Shown: positions 1-13,300 of the stretch, piece by piece
Layout of the letters: each line of letters begins with the position of its first letter
How positions within the stretch are numbered: position 1 is the first letter of the stretch
NCBI RefSeq assembly: GCF_000002425.4
Contig: NC_037269.1
Coordinates: 11,876,469 to 11,940,468, forward strand
Origin: Physcomitrium patens
Taxonomy: Eukaryota > Streptophyta > Bryopsida > Funariales > Funariaceae
Direction: 5' to 3'
DNA: 64,000 bases
Translations under genes and position numbers: made by a program
Notes under the pieces: generated by a model
Seen by the model: only the letters and a program-made list of their open reading frames with translations
The model's database searches: none
Told to the model about the DNA's origin: nothing

Positions 1-51
1 GAGTGTTTACCTAGCTTTCTGTGGCTAACAGTTCGAAAGTTCTGTTTACAG

Positions 52-3000
52 GGGCAGGGCTTGATGTGGATGAGTATGTGAGAAGGTCCTACAAGTTTGC
101 GCATGCAGAAACGTTAGAAGTTGGTCCGATTGCATGCTTGCCAGAGCCTCCTGAGCCTCGCGACGCAAGCATTCAGAGGAAAAGCAGGTGGTTCTTCTCT
201 TGATGTAATTGTATTGTGGTTGTGATATTTATGAACTACTTCTTGATTCCTGTCTTTCATACGGTGAAATTCCATGTAATCCTGCATGTTTATTTCTTCT
301 GTACCCATGTTTTGACAAGACATCAGTTTTGAAGTGCATCCAAGTGGTCTCCAAGTGTTAGATTCTTAGATATACTGCAAATGTTCAAGTTGGTGAATTC
401 TTGGGCTTGTTGTTTTTGAGCGAACCCGTGATAGCGACGTTGCCTAGTGCTTTGCTTTTCCAATTATTAGTGGCTCTTGATTTTCTTAGCTAGCGTGAGT
501 GAAAGCCTTAGCTATAATCAGCAACTTACAGTTACGTCGCGATCTCAGAATTTTAAGTTTTACAGGGGAGGAATCCCGAGGTCGTTTAACACATTCTTGT
601 AGAACCTAGTCTCATCTCTTATTGCTTGCAGTACATGGCGGCTGGCCCAGTTATATCAAGCATCTGTTGTGGTTCTGGCGGCATATTCAGTGCTGTATGG
701 ACTGACAGCAAGGGAAGCACGATGGCTTGGAGGAGTTACTTCGGCCGCTGTGATCATTTTGGGTATGTTTTTTCTCAATCAATGACGAATGCGCACCAAA
801 ATTCTTTGATGGAGTCTTTGTTCTTTATACTCAGTTGTGTGCTCAGCTACTAGTTGTCTCGTTTACTTTCTTTAGAAGCAGTACTATTTCAGTACTTGCT
901 TAAGTAATTTCTGTTTTGTATGAGGTGGTTTTCTTAACGCTGCGTAGTATTTTTTACAGTTCTTAACCATGTATCATTTACTGTCAATAATTTGTACCTG
1001 GTGTTGTGGCCTCGATCATTTATGAGGCAGATCACGTACTCACAACGCATTGGTTTCTCGTTGAATACAGATATGAACATAGGAGCTTGCTTGTTTGGTT
1101 TCAAACTCCTCAAGAGCCGCATTGCAGCTCTCCTGGTAGCTGGGTCCTACAGAATGATATTGATCTGCTTTGGTGTACATTTTTGGTAGGTCATGCTTGT
1201 TTCGGTTTGTCTTTGTTATCTCCAGATTATTAGGCATGTTTTCAGTTGGAATTTACATAGATGTAGGTGATTAATTTGCTATTAACTCAAAGATATTCTG
1301 TGATACTAGAAACACTATACCAGGTCATTTGGGAATCATGGCAGGTCAATTTGAACTTGAGGGCTTATGGAATATTTCAGGATTTTATTGTATTAGTTAA
1401 GAACACCTCTTGATCTATGTTACACTAGATTTGGTAGAGCAGTGTCAGATTGACATTAAAATTGGATGTCAACTTCTATGAAGCAGGATAAATCGTGTTG
1501 TGTCTGTATCTGCATAAATAATTTTGGGTGTTTGCAGGTATTTGGGCCACTGTGTAGGGTACTCCGTGGTCGCTTCTGTGTTATTGGGAGCTGTGGTAGT
1601 TCGTCATGTGTCTGTTGTTAATCCAGAAGCAGCTCGTCGAGCTGCCTTAAAGAACACTGTAATTCGACTGCGGGAGGGTTTCGGCAGGCGAGGTCCAGGA
1701 AGCTCGTCGAGTGTGTCGGAAGGCCGAACTTCTAGTGTTGTCCATAGTAGCGTTGGAGCTGAGCAAATTGGAGCTGCGATAGAGCTGATTAGTAGGGCAA
1801 ATGCAAGGCCTCAAGGTGAAACGTTAGGTGCTGGATTTGTTGGACACAATGGAGGAACTGGGCTTACTGACGCTTTTACAGCAGGTTTCGGCCTTCAAAG
1901 TGTGGATTCTCATGTGTCAACTGAAAGAGTTGGTAGCTCTCAGCAGCCCTCTTCACCAGATCATGACACTACAGACTCCAACCGCATCTCTTGCGCGGGA
2001 TCTGTCGCTGCAATTGAGCCATTGAACGCTGTGGAACGGAGCAGCACATTTGCATCATTGACCGATCAACAGACGCTTGATTTGAACCTAGCTTTGATGT
2101 TTCAAGAGAGAATGAATGACCCTAGAATTACCTCAATTCTTCGTCAAAATCCGGAGTTCGCCCGGGGTGGAGAACACGAGCTGATGACATTGCTTCAGGA
2201 TAAGGGACTTGATCCAAACTTTGCAACCATGTTGAAAGAGAAAGGTTTAGATCCGACAATCTTAGCCTTGCTACAACGGAGCAGCATTGATGCTGGCAGA
2301 GATCCAGGGGGAAACGAAAACTCAACTGCAGGCTTGAAACAGTCGCAATCACTCGCTCCAGATGATGCAGTTGGCTGGACAGGGGAATCCCATAAACATG
2401 CTTGTGGGAATTGGTTCAAGAGTGTTGAAGATGTTGTACAGTTCTTTGTGGGGACACCAGAGCGAGCATGGGTCTTCTTCAGTGTGATCTTTGTTGTGGA
2501 ATGTGTTATCGTCGCTGTATTCCGTCCCACAACAGTGACTGTCATCAACGGAAGACACGAGCAGGTTAGCAATCAACAGCTAACTATCTTGTATACGGGT
2601 TATCAAGAGAGGGAGGATATATATAATACTGGTAAAGTGCACAAAGCTGGCTTATTCACCGAATCATATAGAGACCTTCAACTATAGATTGTGTCAGCAT
2701 TTTGAGGTAGCTAGTGAGTTAGAAAATGTGCAGTTTCACATTTCCACACGCTGTCCTACATATGAATCCTTTCGTCTTCTTTTAAATTTGGGGATTCATT
2801 GTGATTTTTGTTTGTTTGTTTGTCTTGTTTTGTTTTGTAGAAGTCGATTGTGCGCTCTACGTTTTTTCGCCGCTATCTGTCATTCCAGCTTGCGTTACTT
2901 GTTTGTATATTGAGAACCCGGCTTTATTTTGCAGTTTGAATTTGGCTTTTCGGCACTTCTGCTGTCTCCTGTCACATGCTCATTACTAGCTTTCCTACGG

Positions 3001-6000
3001 TCTCTGCAAGCAGAGAATATGGCCCTTACGAAAAAGGTCCGAAAGGTATGTTTCGATTCCTGGGAAGTGAGGAATCATTGTTACCCACCATTCTAATTCT
3101 TGAACTTGCCAGTTTTTTCGGTCTTAAGCATTAGCGCTTCTATTTGTATTTGTATGTATAGATGGCTCTTATTGTGATGGCACGAACACATGATAACCCT
3201 TTGAGACTTAATTTTTCTATTCTCTGACACTGATTATTGTAACTTTCAGTTTGGATTGATTGCATGGCTTTTGAGTACTGGAGTGGGACTTCTCTTGGCT
3301 TTTCTCAGGTTTGATCCTTGCTTTAAGATATTCAGTCCTGCAGTTAGAATACTATTATGGGTGCTAAAGAGATCTTGTGGGAGTGCATATCGGTTGTGCC
3401 TTTGTTATTGTGCGTGCTGGTGTTATTGTTTTATTTTCACTAATTTATCTCTCCGACAATTGTTCTAAGCATATGCTTTGTTTTCTCTGCTCTCTGACAT
3501 CGAGCAACATCTTTTTTGTGGCTGTTTTTTTTTTTTTATTGATGCAACAGTAAGTCATCGATCATCTTAGGGCTCGCTGTGACTGTCCCGTTAATGTTGG
3601 CTGCCCTGTCTGTTGCACTGCCTATTTGGGTGCACAATGGGTATAATTTCTATCAAGCTCCTGTCTTGGAGTATCATGCTACTCGAGCTTGGGAACAACA
3701 GGCAAGGCGTGGCAGAACGAAAGAGGTGAACTTCGCTTATTTATTTGTTTTGTTTTTCCTCAACCAATTTCTCGTGCATTTCATTATGTTGCTTAACTGA
3801 AAATTTTGCTCAGAAAGGGTTTCCTTAGTGTTTAAATATCTTCAAGTAATGTAATTGAACTGTGTGTCGTAGTGTAGTATCAGCTTTTTCACAGGTAGCA
3901 ACCAAGTGCATTTGCTATAGTTTGTTGTTGATTGAGACACATATGGTGTGGTGTGACATCGTTGTAACAGATCTGTTATAGATGCGCAGCGTCACATTGT
4001 GATGTTTGGTTTCGGTTATTGAAATGCCGTTCTGAAAAGTTGAAATTTCACTCTCTTTTAGTGTTACAAGTTCATTGTTTACTGGCTCATTGGTGCGTTA
4101 GGTCTAGCATGATGACGCAAAATTGCTGCTTTATTTCTGCAGGATAATGTAATGACACTTTGCATCTTGGTCACTGTTATCTGCATAATTGCTCTGGGGG
4201 TTATCATCTCATTCAGCCCTCTCGATGATATTAAATATCATAGCTGGAGCAGTGTGACAAGATATTCCACCTCTCCTTACACGTCACCTTTATACCTAGG
4301 GTGGGCAATTGCCTCAGCATTTGCCCTTGTGATAACTGGAGTATTACCAGCTATCTCTTGGTTTGCGACTTATCGTTTTTCTCTTTCATCAGCTGTGTGT
4401 GTTGCCATCTTCACCGGTACTTGTTATACTGTAACCTTAACTTGACTTTGGCACGCTTTGCCTGTTCGGCTTGCTTAGCAACTTAATATTTGTGTTGTTT
4501 TGCTGTATCCCTTTAAACACTATAGAAGTATAACTTACGACTCCATTCGCTGGTGTCACACTAGAGGAATGTGCACATTTGAATGGTCTCATTAGAGGTG
4601 TATGAAAAGTATAATGACTTATGTAATAATATTTTATTTTCTTATCAAATGGCAACATTTGCAGTGGTATTGATGACATTCTGTGGAGGATCTTACGTGG
4701 GCATTGTTCGGAGCCGTATCGGTAAAACACCGACAGAAGCCGATTTTCTAGCTGCGTTGCTGCCGTTGGTCTGCATACCAGCTGTTTTCTCTCTTGGTTG
4801 TGGCCTTTACAAGTGGTGAGTAGTTGTGTCATTGATCACGAGCGAAAGCTTTCGACTTTATTGGTTGTTTGAAGATTTGTTTGAAAATAATATCGGAATT
4901 TCCGCTGGATACAATGTCGTGACCTAATCTTCTTCTGATAGTTTTTTCACGTCTCTTTTGTAATCATTAGGAGAGACGAAGGTTGGCGGTTCTCGAAGGG
5001 TGCGTACGTTTTTGTTGGTCTTGGGCTCACGCTTCTGTTGGGTGCAATCTCAGCGGTCATTGCTACCATTAATCCATGGATGGTAAGGAAAATTGGCTAT
5101 TGGTCGTGAAAGACTCACACCGTTATTTCCTTCTGGATCTGTCTTTTAAAAAAAAGGTATATATTTATTGATTTATTTTCATCTTGTGCTAATCTAGCTT
5201 TTGTGATGACAGGTTGGCGCAGCTTTCCTGTTGGTTTTGGTGCTTGTCGTTTTGACGATAGCTGTTATACATCATTGGGCGTCGCATAACTTTTACTTGA
5301 CTCGCATGGAGGTTCTTTTTGTCTGTCTGGCGGCGTTGGTACTGGCTCTAGCTGCTTTCCTTATTGGACTCCTAGCGGGTGAGGACCGTCTTTGGTGATG
5401 TTTTCAGCTGTTTTGTGTTATGATTGCTAGATATTTGTTTGCAATATTCTAGAATTGCACTATACACTCCAGCAAACATATATTGTGGATCGCTTTGAGC
5501 TACACTGGTGTTCTACCTGTAGTTATTTCTGTTACTTTTTTGTTTGTTGCAGATGAACCATTCGTGGGAGCATCAGTGGGATATTTCGCTTTCCTAGGAG
5601 TTCTGGCTGGAAGGTCTTTCACGGTAATGTTTGCGTAGAATGCTCCTAACTATCACTTGGTTCTCGTCAGGTTCGAGAACATCAATATGTCGCCATAATT
5701 TCTTGTTTGGTTTTTTGGTGGGGTGAGTATATTTTGCCGAATTGACTGACTTGACAAGGTCAGTACAATGATTCTATTTGTCATCTATATTAACATCGGC
5801 CCCATGTTTATTCTATGTAACGGACAGGTTCTCTTGTCTCCCGCGGTGGTTGTATACTCTCCTAGAGTTCTCCCCGTCTACGTCTACGATGCCCATGCAG
5901 ACTCTGCTAAGAATGTCAGGTAAGTTTCGATGATTTATTGTTCTATTCATGTTCCATTGGAGCAACCTCATTTCTGAGATCTTGAAGAGCAATTGTGTAC

Positions 6001-6462
6001 ATTTTTAGCTGTACGTAAAGAACTCTGCAGTGCATAAGAGGATCTGTTTTACATATGTTTTTCTGGAAATTTTCTCATGGAAACTTGTATCACACCAGTG
6101 GCGCCTTCTTGGTTCTTTATGGGATAGCCCTGGCCACAGCGGGATGGGGAGTGGTTGCGAGTTTGGAGATCTATCCTCCCTTTGCAGGATCAGCGGTTTC
6201 AGCCATCACCTTGGTCGTGGCATATGCTTTTGCTATTTCCCGGCCACAGCTTACATTAAAGGTGTACGCATATGACATTATTACTATTGGTTTACCTCAC
6301 ATTCATATTTGATTTGATAATTGCAGCCGTGTTGAGTACAGTGAAATGATTCTTTTACTCAGTTTTCTTGCGCTTTTTTTGTTCTTGTAGATGATGGAAG
6401 ATGCTCTTCAGTTTTTGCGAAAGGAGACTATTGCTCAAGCTATTGCTCGCTCCTCAACTAAG
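52..6462 (+). other. DEK1: DEK1 membrane domain and inter-membrane loop
   Basis: Exons 1-3 and 5-15 encode many hydrophobic helices, for example around VLMTFCGG, AAFLLVLVLVV and SAITLVVAYAF, matching the plasma-membrane part of DEK1. The large exon 1538-2564 encodes the hydrophilic loop between two helix groups. It is rich in Ser and Gly and carries conserved blocks such as NTVIRLREGF, LLQDKGLDPNFA and DPTILALLQRSS. In the family this loop is reported to matter for activity or sensing; nothing here shows the mechanism. Confidence 0.9.
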
Positions 6463-9400
6463 GTAACTTATGGGTGATGCATTATTTCATAGTATTTCTA
6501 TCCTGCCATATTTTGGCTTCAGCTATTTCGTTAGATTAGGCGAGTTCAGCAAACGAGCAACTTTGATCACTCATGGCCTTAAACTCACATTGTTGCTGTT
6601 TTCCAGACTAGGAATGCCATGTCGGGAACATGTTCAGCTCCTCAACGATCTGCAAGTTCAGCAGCTCTGCTTGTAGGTGATGCTTCTGTTACCCGTGATA
6701 AAGCTGGAAATTATGTTCTTCCTCGTGCTGATGTATTGAAGCTGCGGGAATGGCTTCGCAACGAGGAACATGCCGCGGGGCTTCGATGGTGGCCTCCGTT
6801 CTCTGCCTTCGGCTCTCCCTTTGACTCTACAACGGATACTAGGTTCAGAAGGAAGTTGTGCGCTCATGCGCGAATATTGGCACTTGAGGAGGCTATAGAC
6901 ACTGAGTGGGTGTACATGTGGGATAAGTTTGGTGGCTATTTGCTTCTGGTTCTTGGTCATGCTACACGAGCCGAAAGAGTACAGGTACGACCAAGTCCTG
7001 AAGCACTGATTTCCAGAAATTCTTTGGCATGTATTCCACCTTATAGAGGAGATTTTTTTCTTCTTGATGATTGATGTGCGGATATTTTTTAAGGGTGGGA
7101 TTCTTTTGAAATTTAGTCTTCTTCAACTTTAGCAAACTGGATCTATTCTCCATTGAGTTCTAGAATAAATTTTGAGTTCTTTTTTTTGTTCTCATATTCC
7201 TGAGAATAGTTCGCTGTTTTAGCACGGCTATTCTTTTCTATTTAAACAGTCTTTTTATTTATTTTCCTCCTTACAGGATGAAGTGAGGCTACGGTTATTT
7301 CTGGACAGCATTGGCTTCTCGAATCTCAGTGCAAAGAAAATCAAGACATGGACACCTGAAGATAGGAAGCAGTTCGAGACAGTGCAAGAGAAGTAAGCGC
7401 GTGCTTTCCTTCTTTCTCTCTCTCTCTCTCTTTTTTTACTTTCTTCTTCTTCTTCTTCTTCTTCTTCTTCATAATCATCATTATCATCATCATCATCATC
7501 TTTTCCTCTGCATGATTAATATGATCTTCAGTTTTGGGCATAGATGAAGTATACCCTTTCCAAGTTAGTAGATCATAGAGTTATCATTCGGTGGTATTAT
7601 TCCGAACTAGAGCACATATAACCGATTCCTCTGAAGTGTTTGATATCGTAAATTTAGTACATTAAGTCGTAATCTTAAGTCCACTATTCCTGATTTATGG
7701 TGTCTAAAACTTTTATTTAAAATTAATTATAAGTGTTGGTGGGTTTCTCTGCACTTGCGTCTCCAAGTGTTTGGTCCTAAAGTTCTTTATAAATGACGTG
7801 TCTTGCATCGGAACAAGAATCTAGTGTACAGTCATCGATGTTGGACAACATTTCATATAGTACACAATGTTTTGATGCCGAATTTAGTTGCATACTGTGT
7901 TGCATTCCTACTGTACTAAGTAGATGATGGTGGGTGCAATAGTCTCGTTTCAAGGTGCTTCAAAAGTGGAATTTCTGAATATCTGATTCAAGAATGTGGC
8001 ACATGACTACGTATGTTATTCAGTTATATGCGGGAGAAGGAAACAGAAGAGGAGCTTTTGCAGCAAAGGCGTGAGGAGGAAGGAAAAGGTCGTGAGAGGC
8101 GCAGGGCTTTGCTCGAAAAGGAAGAACGACGACGTCACGAAATTGAGGCGTCAGTTATTTCAACTGTTCCTGATGCAGGTACCAAAGAAGCAGCAGCGAT
8201 GGCAGCTGCTGTTCGTGCAGTTGGAAGAGATATTTTACTCGATGAGAACTCTGCCAGTGATCAGGTGTCGAGTTTGGCCCGGCGAATATTAGTTGCTCAA
8301 AGAGCCCAACGTGCGCAGCAGGTCTGAGAACGAAGGGCTTATTTTCCGTGCGATGCAGGACTGCTTTTTAAAATTGTTTAAATTTATGAATAGTTCTGCG
8401 TTAAAGCTGGAAATTGTTTTACAAACCTTTTTAATATATTGATTGGCACATTTCAGACCGGAGTCCATGGAACTGTTTGTGTGATGGACAATGAGCCTCG
8501 TAATAGTGGTCGCTGCTGTGGACTTATTGACCCAAGTGTTTGCGGGAGCCAGAAAGTGAGCTTTTCTGCAGCAGTGATGATTCAACCAGATTCTGGACCA
8601 GTCTGCATATTGGGCGTTGAAGCTCACAATAAAAAATGTTTGGAATTTCTAGTCGCGGGTGCTGAGCAGGGTTTAGAAGCAGGGCAAGTTGGACTGCGGC
8701 TTGTATCGAAAGGAGCTGGCCAGTCAACACATAATAGAGAGTGGTTTATCGGACACACCTGTGTAGCTGATGGAAGGTGATTTGACTCGAACACATTCTT
8801 AGCCGACAGAAATACACATTTTAAAGATGTTGATATTTCTCTATGTTTAAGACAAATGCCTCAACCTCTCCACTTTTGAATGCAGATGGCACTCAGTTAC
8901 TATAACGGTTGATGCTTCTACTGGCGAGGCTTCTGCTTTCATAGACGGAGGTTTCGATGGAGACAACAGATGTGACTTGTTGCTGCTGGGAGAGGGTGGA
9001 GTATGGGAAGAAGGGATGGAAGTATGGGTTGGCATCAGGCCGCCTATGGATCTTGATGCCTTTGGTCGTTCCGATAGTGAAGGAGCGGAATCCAAAATGC
9101 ATGCCATGGATGTTTTCATGTGGGGTCGCTGTTTAACCGAAGATGAAATTTTAATGGTGCATAATTGTGCTAATCTGGAGGAGCAGAATGAGCTGGATAT
9201 TATGGATGACTATTGGCAGGGATCTCCAATGGAAACGCCAATGAGAGTAAGTTGGGCATATCACGAAGCACATGGTTTAATTGAGTCAGTAATTAGATGT
9301 GGGGAATTGTAAGCTTGGAGTCTGCATGTTCTTTAGATTGCATGTCAAAACAACCCTCATGCTTCTAAGTTACTTATGTTTGATGTATTCATCCGAAGTG

Positions 9401-12400
9401 GTCTGACCATTTGGTTTTGTTGAAGGTGCTTAAGTTTTTATAACTCATACTGTGATTCTCATGTGTGTGTGTTTTGATGTCCTGCCGGTCGTGTATCTAT
9501 CTTGTTCTCTAGTTTGAGGATTGGAGATATGATCCGGATCTCAGCTACGAGCGAGATGAAATTTTTTGGGATGAACAACAATCCTCAGGAGCAAAGAGGA
9601 AGGCAGCAGACATCGAGAATGTGGCGGTAGATATTGAATATTTATCCAGGAAGATCCGACGCCCCAAAATTGAAACGAAAGAGGAGGTCTTGCAGCGCAT
9701 GCAGGCTGTTGAATTGGCTATTAAGGAGGCTTTGGTAGCAAGAGGCGAGAAGAGATTTACCGACCAAGAGTTTCCGCCATCAGATCAGTCGCTTTTTGTT
9801 GATACTGATCACCCTGCTGCTAAGCTTCAGGTAAGCTAATATCCTTAACTCGTCTTTTAGTGTCCAGGAATATTTAGATGTAATACATACAGGCTATTTT
9901 GGTGTGGTGACTGCCAATTAAAAGTGCATTTTTATGTTTGCCAGGTTGTTAACAAGTGGTCGCGCCCAGAAGAGGTTTTGCGCGAACAAGGGCAAGATTC
10001 TCGGCCGTGCCTGTTTGCAGGCACTGCCAACCCTTCAGACGTCTGCCAGGTTCGAAGTGAACTTTATTTGTCTCCTTCAAGTTTTACTCAACCCGTTCAT
10101 TGATTCATTCATGAACACCATTTGAGCGCTTTCGTGTTAAGCTGCATGTAGATAGAATACTTAAACGAGCACCATTTTCTGAGTCCTTCACCAGGGCTAC
10201 ATACGCGGTCATTGAAGCAACTTGGAAACATTTTCGGTCATATCAAGCTAACAGCTTTTTAATAGTAATAGTAGTAACACTTTCGCCAAATTCTTAGGGG
10301 CATAGCACGTTATAGGGTAAGAATTATGTCTAATCGCAGACACAGAGAATCTTTACCCACATCTCATGGAAACAAAGCATATTAAAAATTGCAGTAAAGG
10401 AAGGTTGAGCACCTTCGAATCAGCTCCTGTTTATCTTCGTTTACGTATCAGTTTGTAGTCCATTAGTTTTCCTTTTTACGAACATGCCCTTCTAGAAAGA
10501 AGTAAAAAGTTGAACTTAACGGTTCTAATTAAGCTCTAATAGTATATATCGGATTTATATATGGAAGCCCATGTCAGTTTCTGGGAAGCTCAATGTCTAA
10601 CATTGTTCTGTAACCTATACTTGTTATGCAGGGCCACCTAGGAGATTGCTGGTTTTTGAGTGCAGTTGCTGTGTTAACCGAGGCATCACGGATATCTGAT
10701 GTCATGATTACCCCCGAATTCAACGAAGAGGGGATCTATACAGTTAGGTTTTGTATTCAGGTATGAGGATGAAGATCATAATGATGTTTCCGTACTTGTT
10801 GTATTTTCATATTTGATATGGTTACTTTTGAGTACTCTTTCATTCTACTCTTTTCAGTTTCCTCCAAATATGTTTTCAACCATTGTATTTAATGCATGCA
10901 GGGTGAGTGGGTGCCTGTGGTCGTTGACGACTGGATACCTTGCGAGGCCAGGGGAAAACCGGCCTTCGCCACTAGCAGAAAAGGAAATGAACTTTGGGTG
11001 TCTATTTTGGAGAAAGCGTATGCGAAGTTACACGGGTCTTACGAGGCCTTGGAAGGTGGTCAGGTCCACGATGCGCTTGTCGACCTGACGGGAGGTGCTG
11101 GAGAGGAGATTGATCTAACAAATGAAGTTGCGCAGTTGGATCTTGCTAGTGGCCATCTATGGTCCCAGTTGCAACGCTTTAAGCAAGAAGGATTTCTTCT
11201 CGGAGCAGGCAGCCCATCGGGTTCTGATGTTCATGTTTCATCTAGTGGAATTGTACAAAATCATGCATATTCTCTTTTACAGGTGAGCACGATCTGTCCT
11301 TTCCAATTCCAAACTACTACCTTGGTTATTTTTGTCAGGTTTTATTCACTTCAAATTTTTGTAAATACAGTTATTATTACAGCATGCTTCAACATTTCAT
11401 ATTACGATTGAAGTACGGCAATGTTTCTAAACGATCGATCATATAAATGTATCAATGTATCAGGTACGAGAGGTCGACGGTCACAAGCTCGTGCAGATCC
11501 GCAACCCATGGGCTAATGAAGTTGAATGGAATGGCCCGTGGTCGGATTTTTCCCCAGAGTGGACAGATAGAATGAAACACAAGCTCAAGTATTCCCCTCA
11601 GGTATTTGGAATTTAGTTCTGTGTTTTACAGTTCTGATCCCTTTCCATTGGTAGGATATGGCTCTTTCGTTGTGCAACTGATGGATAGTGTCCCACTTTG
11701 TAGCCTTTCTTTTGCTGCAAAGGGGTCTCAGCGTGTGCCACTCGCGTGTTGCCTTAAGCACCTTTCATATTTTCCATCGAAGGATCTCAAGTATCTCAAT
11801 GTGTTTCTAGGCTGCAAATGGAGTATTCTGGATGTCATGGCAAGATTTCCAGCTTCATTTTCGTTCTCTATACGTGTGTCGAATTTATCCACCTGAGATG
11901 AAGTATTCAGTTCGGGGTCAGTGGCGTGGACCAACTGCTGGTGGATGCCAGGATTACGAAACTTGGCATTTAAATCCTCAATTTCATTTGAAAGCCGTGG
12001 GTAGTGATGCCCGAGAACCCATTCATGTCTTCGCAACACTTACTCAGGTTTGCAATGTTCACTTCTTCAATAGTGGGTGGCCTCAACAAGTAGATGAGAT
12101 GCATTTGTTAATTGATTAGTTTTATTTATTTATTTATTTATTTTTATCATACCCTGGAGTTTAGTTGTGTGCCTCTCATGAAGATATGATTTGCTGAACA
12201 GGGTGTGCAGTCCACATCTCGATCTACAGCCAGCTTTGGGAATTACCAATTAGTTGGAGATGCACCTCGATTTTATATCGGCATGCGTGTCATAAAAACC
12301 GGTGGTAGGCGATCTGGAAAGAATATCTTTATGCATGAAGCAGTGAATGGAACAGATTATGTGAATGCAAGAGAAATATCTTGCGAAATGGTACTTGATC

Positions 12401-12510
12401 CTGATCCTAAAGGTTACACGATTGTTCCAACCACACATGCGCCGGGTGAAGAATGCCAGTTCTTGCTCTCAGTTTTCACGAAGGCTTCTATCATCTTGGA
12501 ACCGCTTTAG
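52..12510 (+). CDS. DEK1: DEK1, calpain-type cysteine protease with multi-pass membrane domain (5' partial)
   Basis: Plant-specific membrane calpain controlling cell fate, division plane and epidermal or three-dimensional growth. Exons: 52-187, 632-762, 1071-1185, 1538-2564, 2935-3045, 3250-3308, 3551-3725, 4143-4416, 4665-4815, 4971-5082, 5213-5378, 5553-5623, 5828-5919, 6099-6261, 6391-6462, 6607-6984, 7277-7392, 8024-8321, 8457-8776, 8886-9246, 9513-9830, 9945-10049, 10632-10760, 10902-11282, 11464-11601, 11811-12047, 12202-12510. All borders are GT/AG and frames join without a break, giving 1980 visible residues; the family is about 2150-2170, so roughly 170-190 N-terminal residues lie left of the window. 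Domain order is membrane segments with a long loop, charged linker, LG3, CysPc, C2-like. The calpain triad reads Cys 1589 (GDCWF), His 1747 and Asn 1767 of the visible protein. The stop follows ILEPL. Identity is very secure; individual borders are good but unaligned. Confidence 0.97.
7412..7505 (+). repeat. compound pyrimidine and ATC microsatellite inside a DEK1 intron
   Basis: A CT run is followed by a T run, about nine CTT units and then ATC/ATT units. It lies in the intron between exons 7277-7392 and 8024-8321, just past the donor at 7393. The 78- and 66-residue open frames across it are low-complexity artefacts. Confidence 0.9.
8457..9246 (+). other. DEK1: DEK1 LG3 (laminin-G-like) domain
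   Basis: Two exons encode the lectin-like or laminin-G-like fold that precedes the protease domain in all DEK1 proteins. Conserved pieces are SGPVCILG, EAGQVGLRL, SVTITVDAS, FIDGGFDG and ESKMHAMDVFMWG. The upstream exon 8024-8321 encodes the highly charged linker rich in Glu, Arg and Lys, where autocatalytic cleavage has been reported in the family. Confidence 0.88.
9513..11601 (+). other. DEK1: DEK1 CysPc protease core
   Basis: The calpain core runs from FTDQEFPPSDQSLF through the Cys block (LGDCWFLSA, exon 10632-10760), the His block (NHAYSLLQ, end of exon 10902-11282) and the Asn block (IRNPWANEVEWNG, exon 11464-11601). All three catalytic residues are present, so the enzyme should be active. 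The residue four before the catalytic Cys is His (GHLGDC), where I remember Arg in the Arabidopsis protein. A CAC/CGC difference is a single transition and could be a real variant. Confidence 0.93.
11811..12510 (+). other. DEK1: DEK1 C2-like (C2L) domain
   Basis: The last two exons encode the C-terminal beta-sandwich that supports the protease. Conserved pieces are FWMSWQDFQ, QWRGPTAGGCQDY, HVFATLTQ, NIFMHEA, REISCEMVLDPDPKG and SVFTKASI. The reading frame stops at 12508-12510, at the family's normal C-terminus. Confidence 0.9.
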
Positions 12511-13300
12511 ATGATGGAGGGATTCTATTTAATACGGGCTCAGCAGCAGACTCCTGACGGTCCTGTCATTTCTCAAATCAGGTATTGTCAAGATGTTCAC
12601 GTTTGTAGAAGCAATCATCTGCTGCACGTGGCCTTAAGTAGTTTCATTCCGTTACAAGACGCAGTGCTTTTATGTACCAAATTACAAATATTTTTCTGTA
12701 CAATTGTACAGTAGTTAACTTCAGCATTTTGTAATACGAAACGTGAAGGAGGCCTGACAAAGTTTGTGGCTACTGGTTAAGTGACCGCATTCCTTGCAAT
12801 GACTACAGATTAGCTTGCAATGGACCCTTTTTGTGGTACCCAGTTCGATTTCTGCGACATGCTTCTTCCTTACGCGCCTCCTGACATGTATACATAGTCG
12901 AGGCTGAAGGTATACAGACGACCACCTCAGGATCCCTAGCCATGGAATTCTTTTCACTTAGTGGTGTTTTCAATTGTATGTTCAGTATGTTCCTCCAAGT
13001 GAAATCATATCCCTTTTTGCTGTGCAGTTTTCATTGCAGCTCAATCATTTCATGGTCACCTTTTTAACAAATTGCTGGGTGACTATTTTAAAATTATGAT
13101 TCTCTGCACATGTACCTGAAATGTTCTATATTTTATAATTCAGGCCGTAGCTTCTAGCAGCATGCTGGAGTCTTTCCGCTGCAATTCCTGGAAAGGAGTA
13201 CAACTTGTACTTCTTGCGTGAAGAAATGAAGTGCAACTTGTACTCCTTGTATGATGGCTTGGATCAGAACTTTCGGTTCCCAAAATAAAGAGTCTTATAA
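12511..13300 (+). other. probable DEK1 3' untranslated region
   Basis: The sequence keeps gene-like base composition up to about 13.3 kb and then turns strongly AT-rich. AATAAA at 13284-13289 is a candidate poly(A) signal. CAG followed by GTATTG near 12580 could be a 3'UTR intron donor, but this cannot be settled by eye. I see no coding sequence here. Confidence 0.5.
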
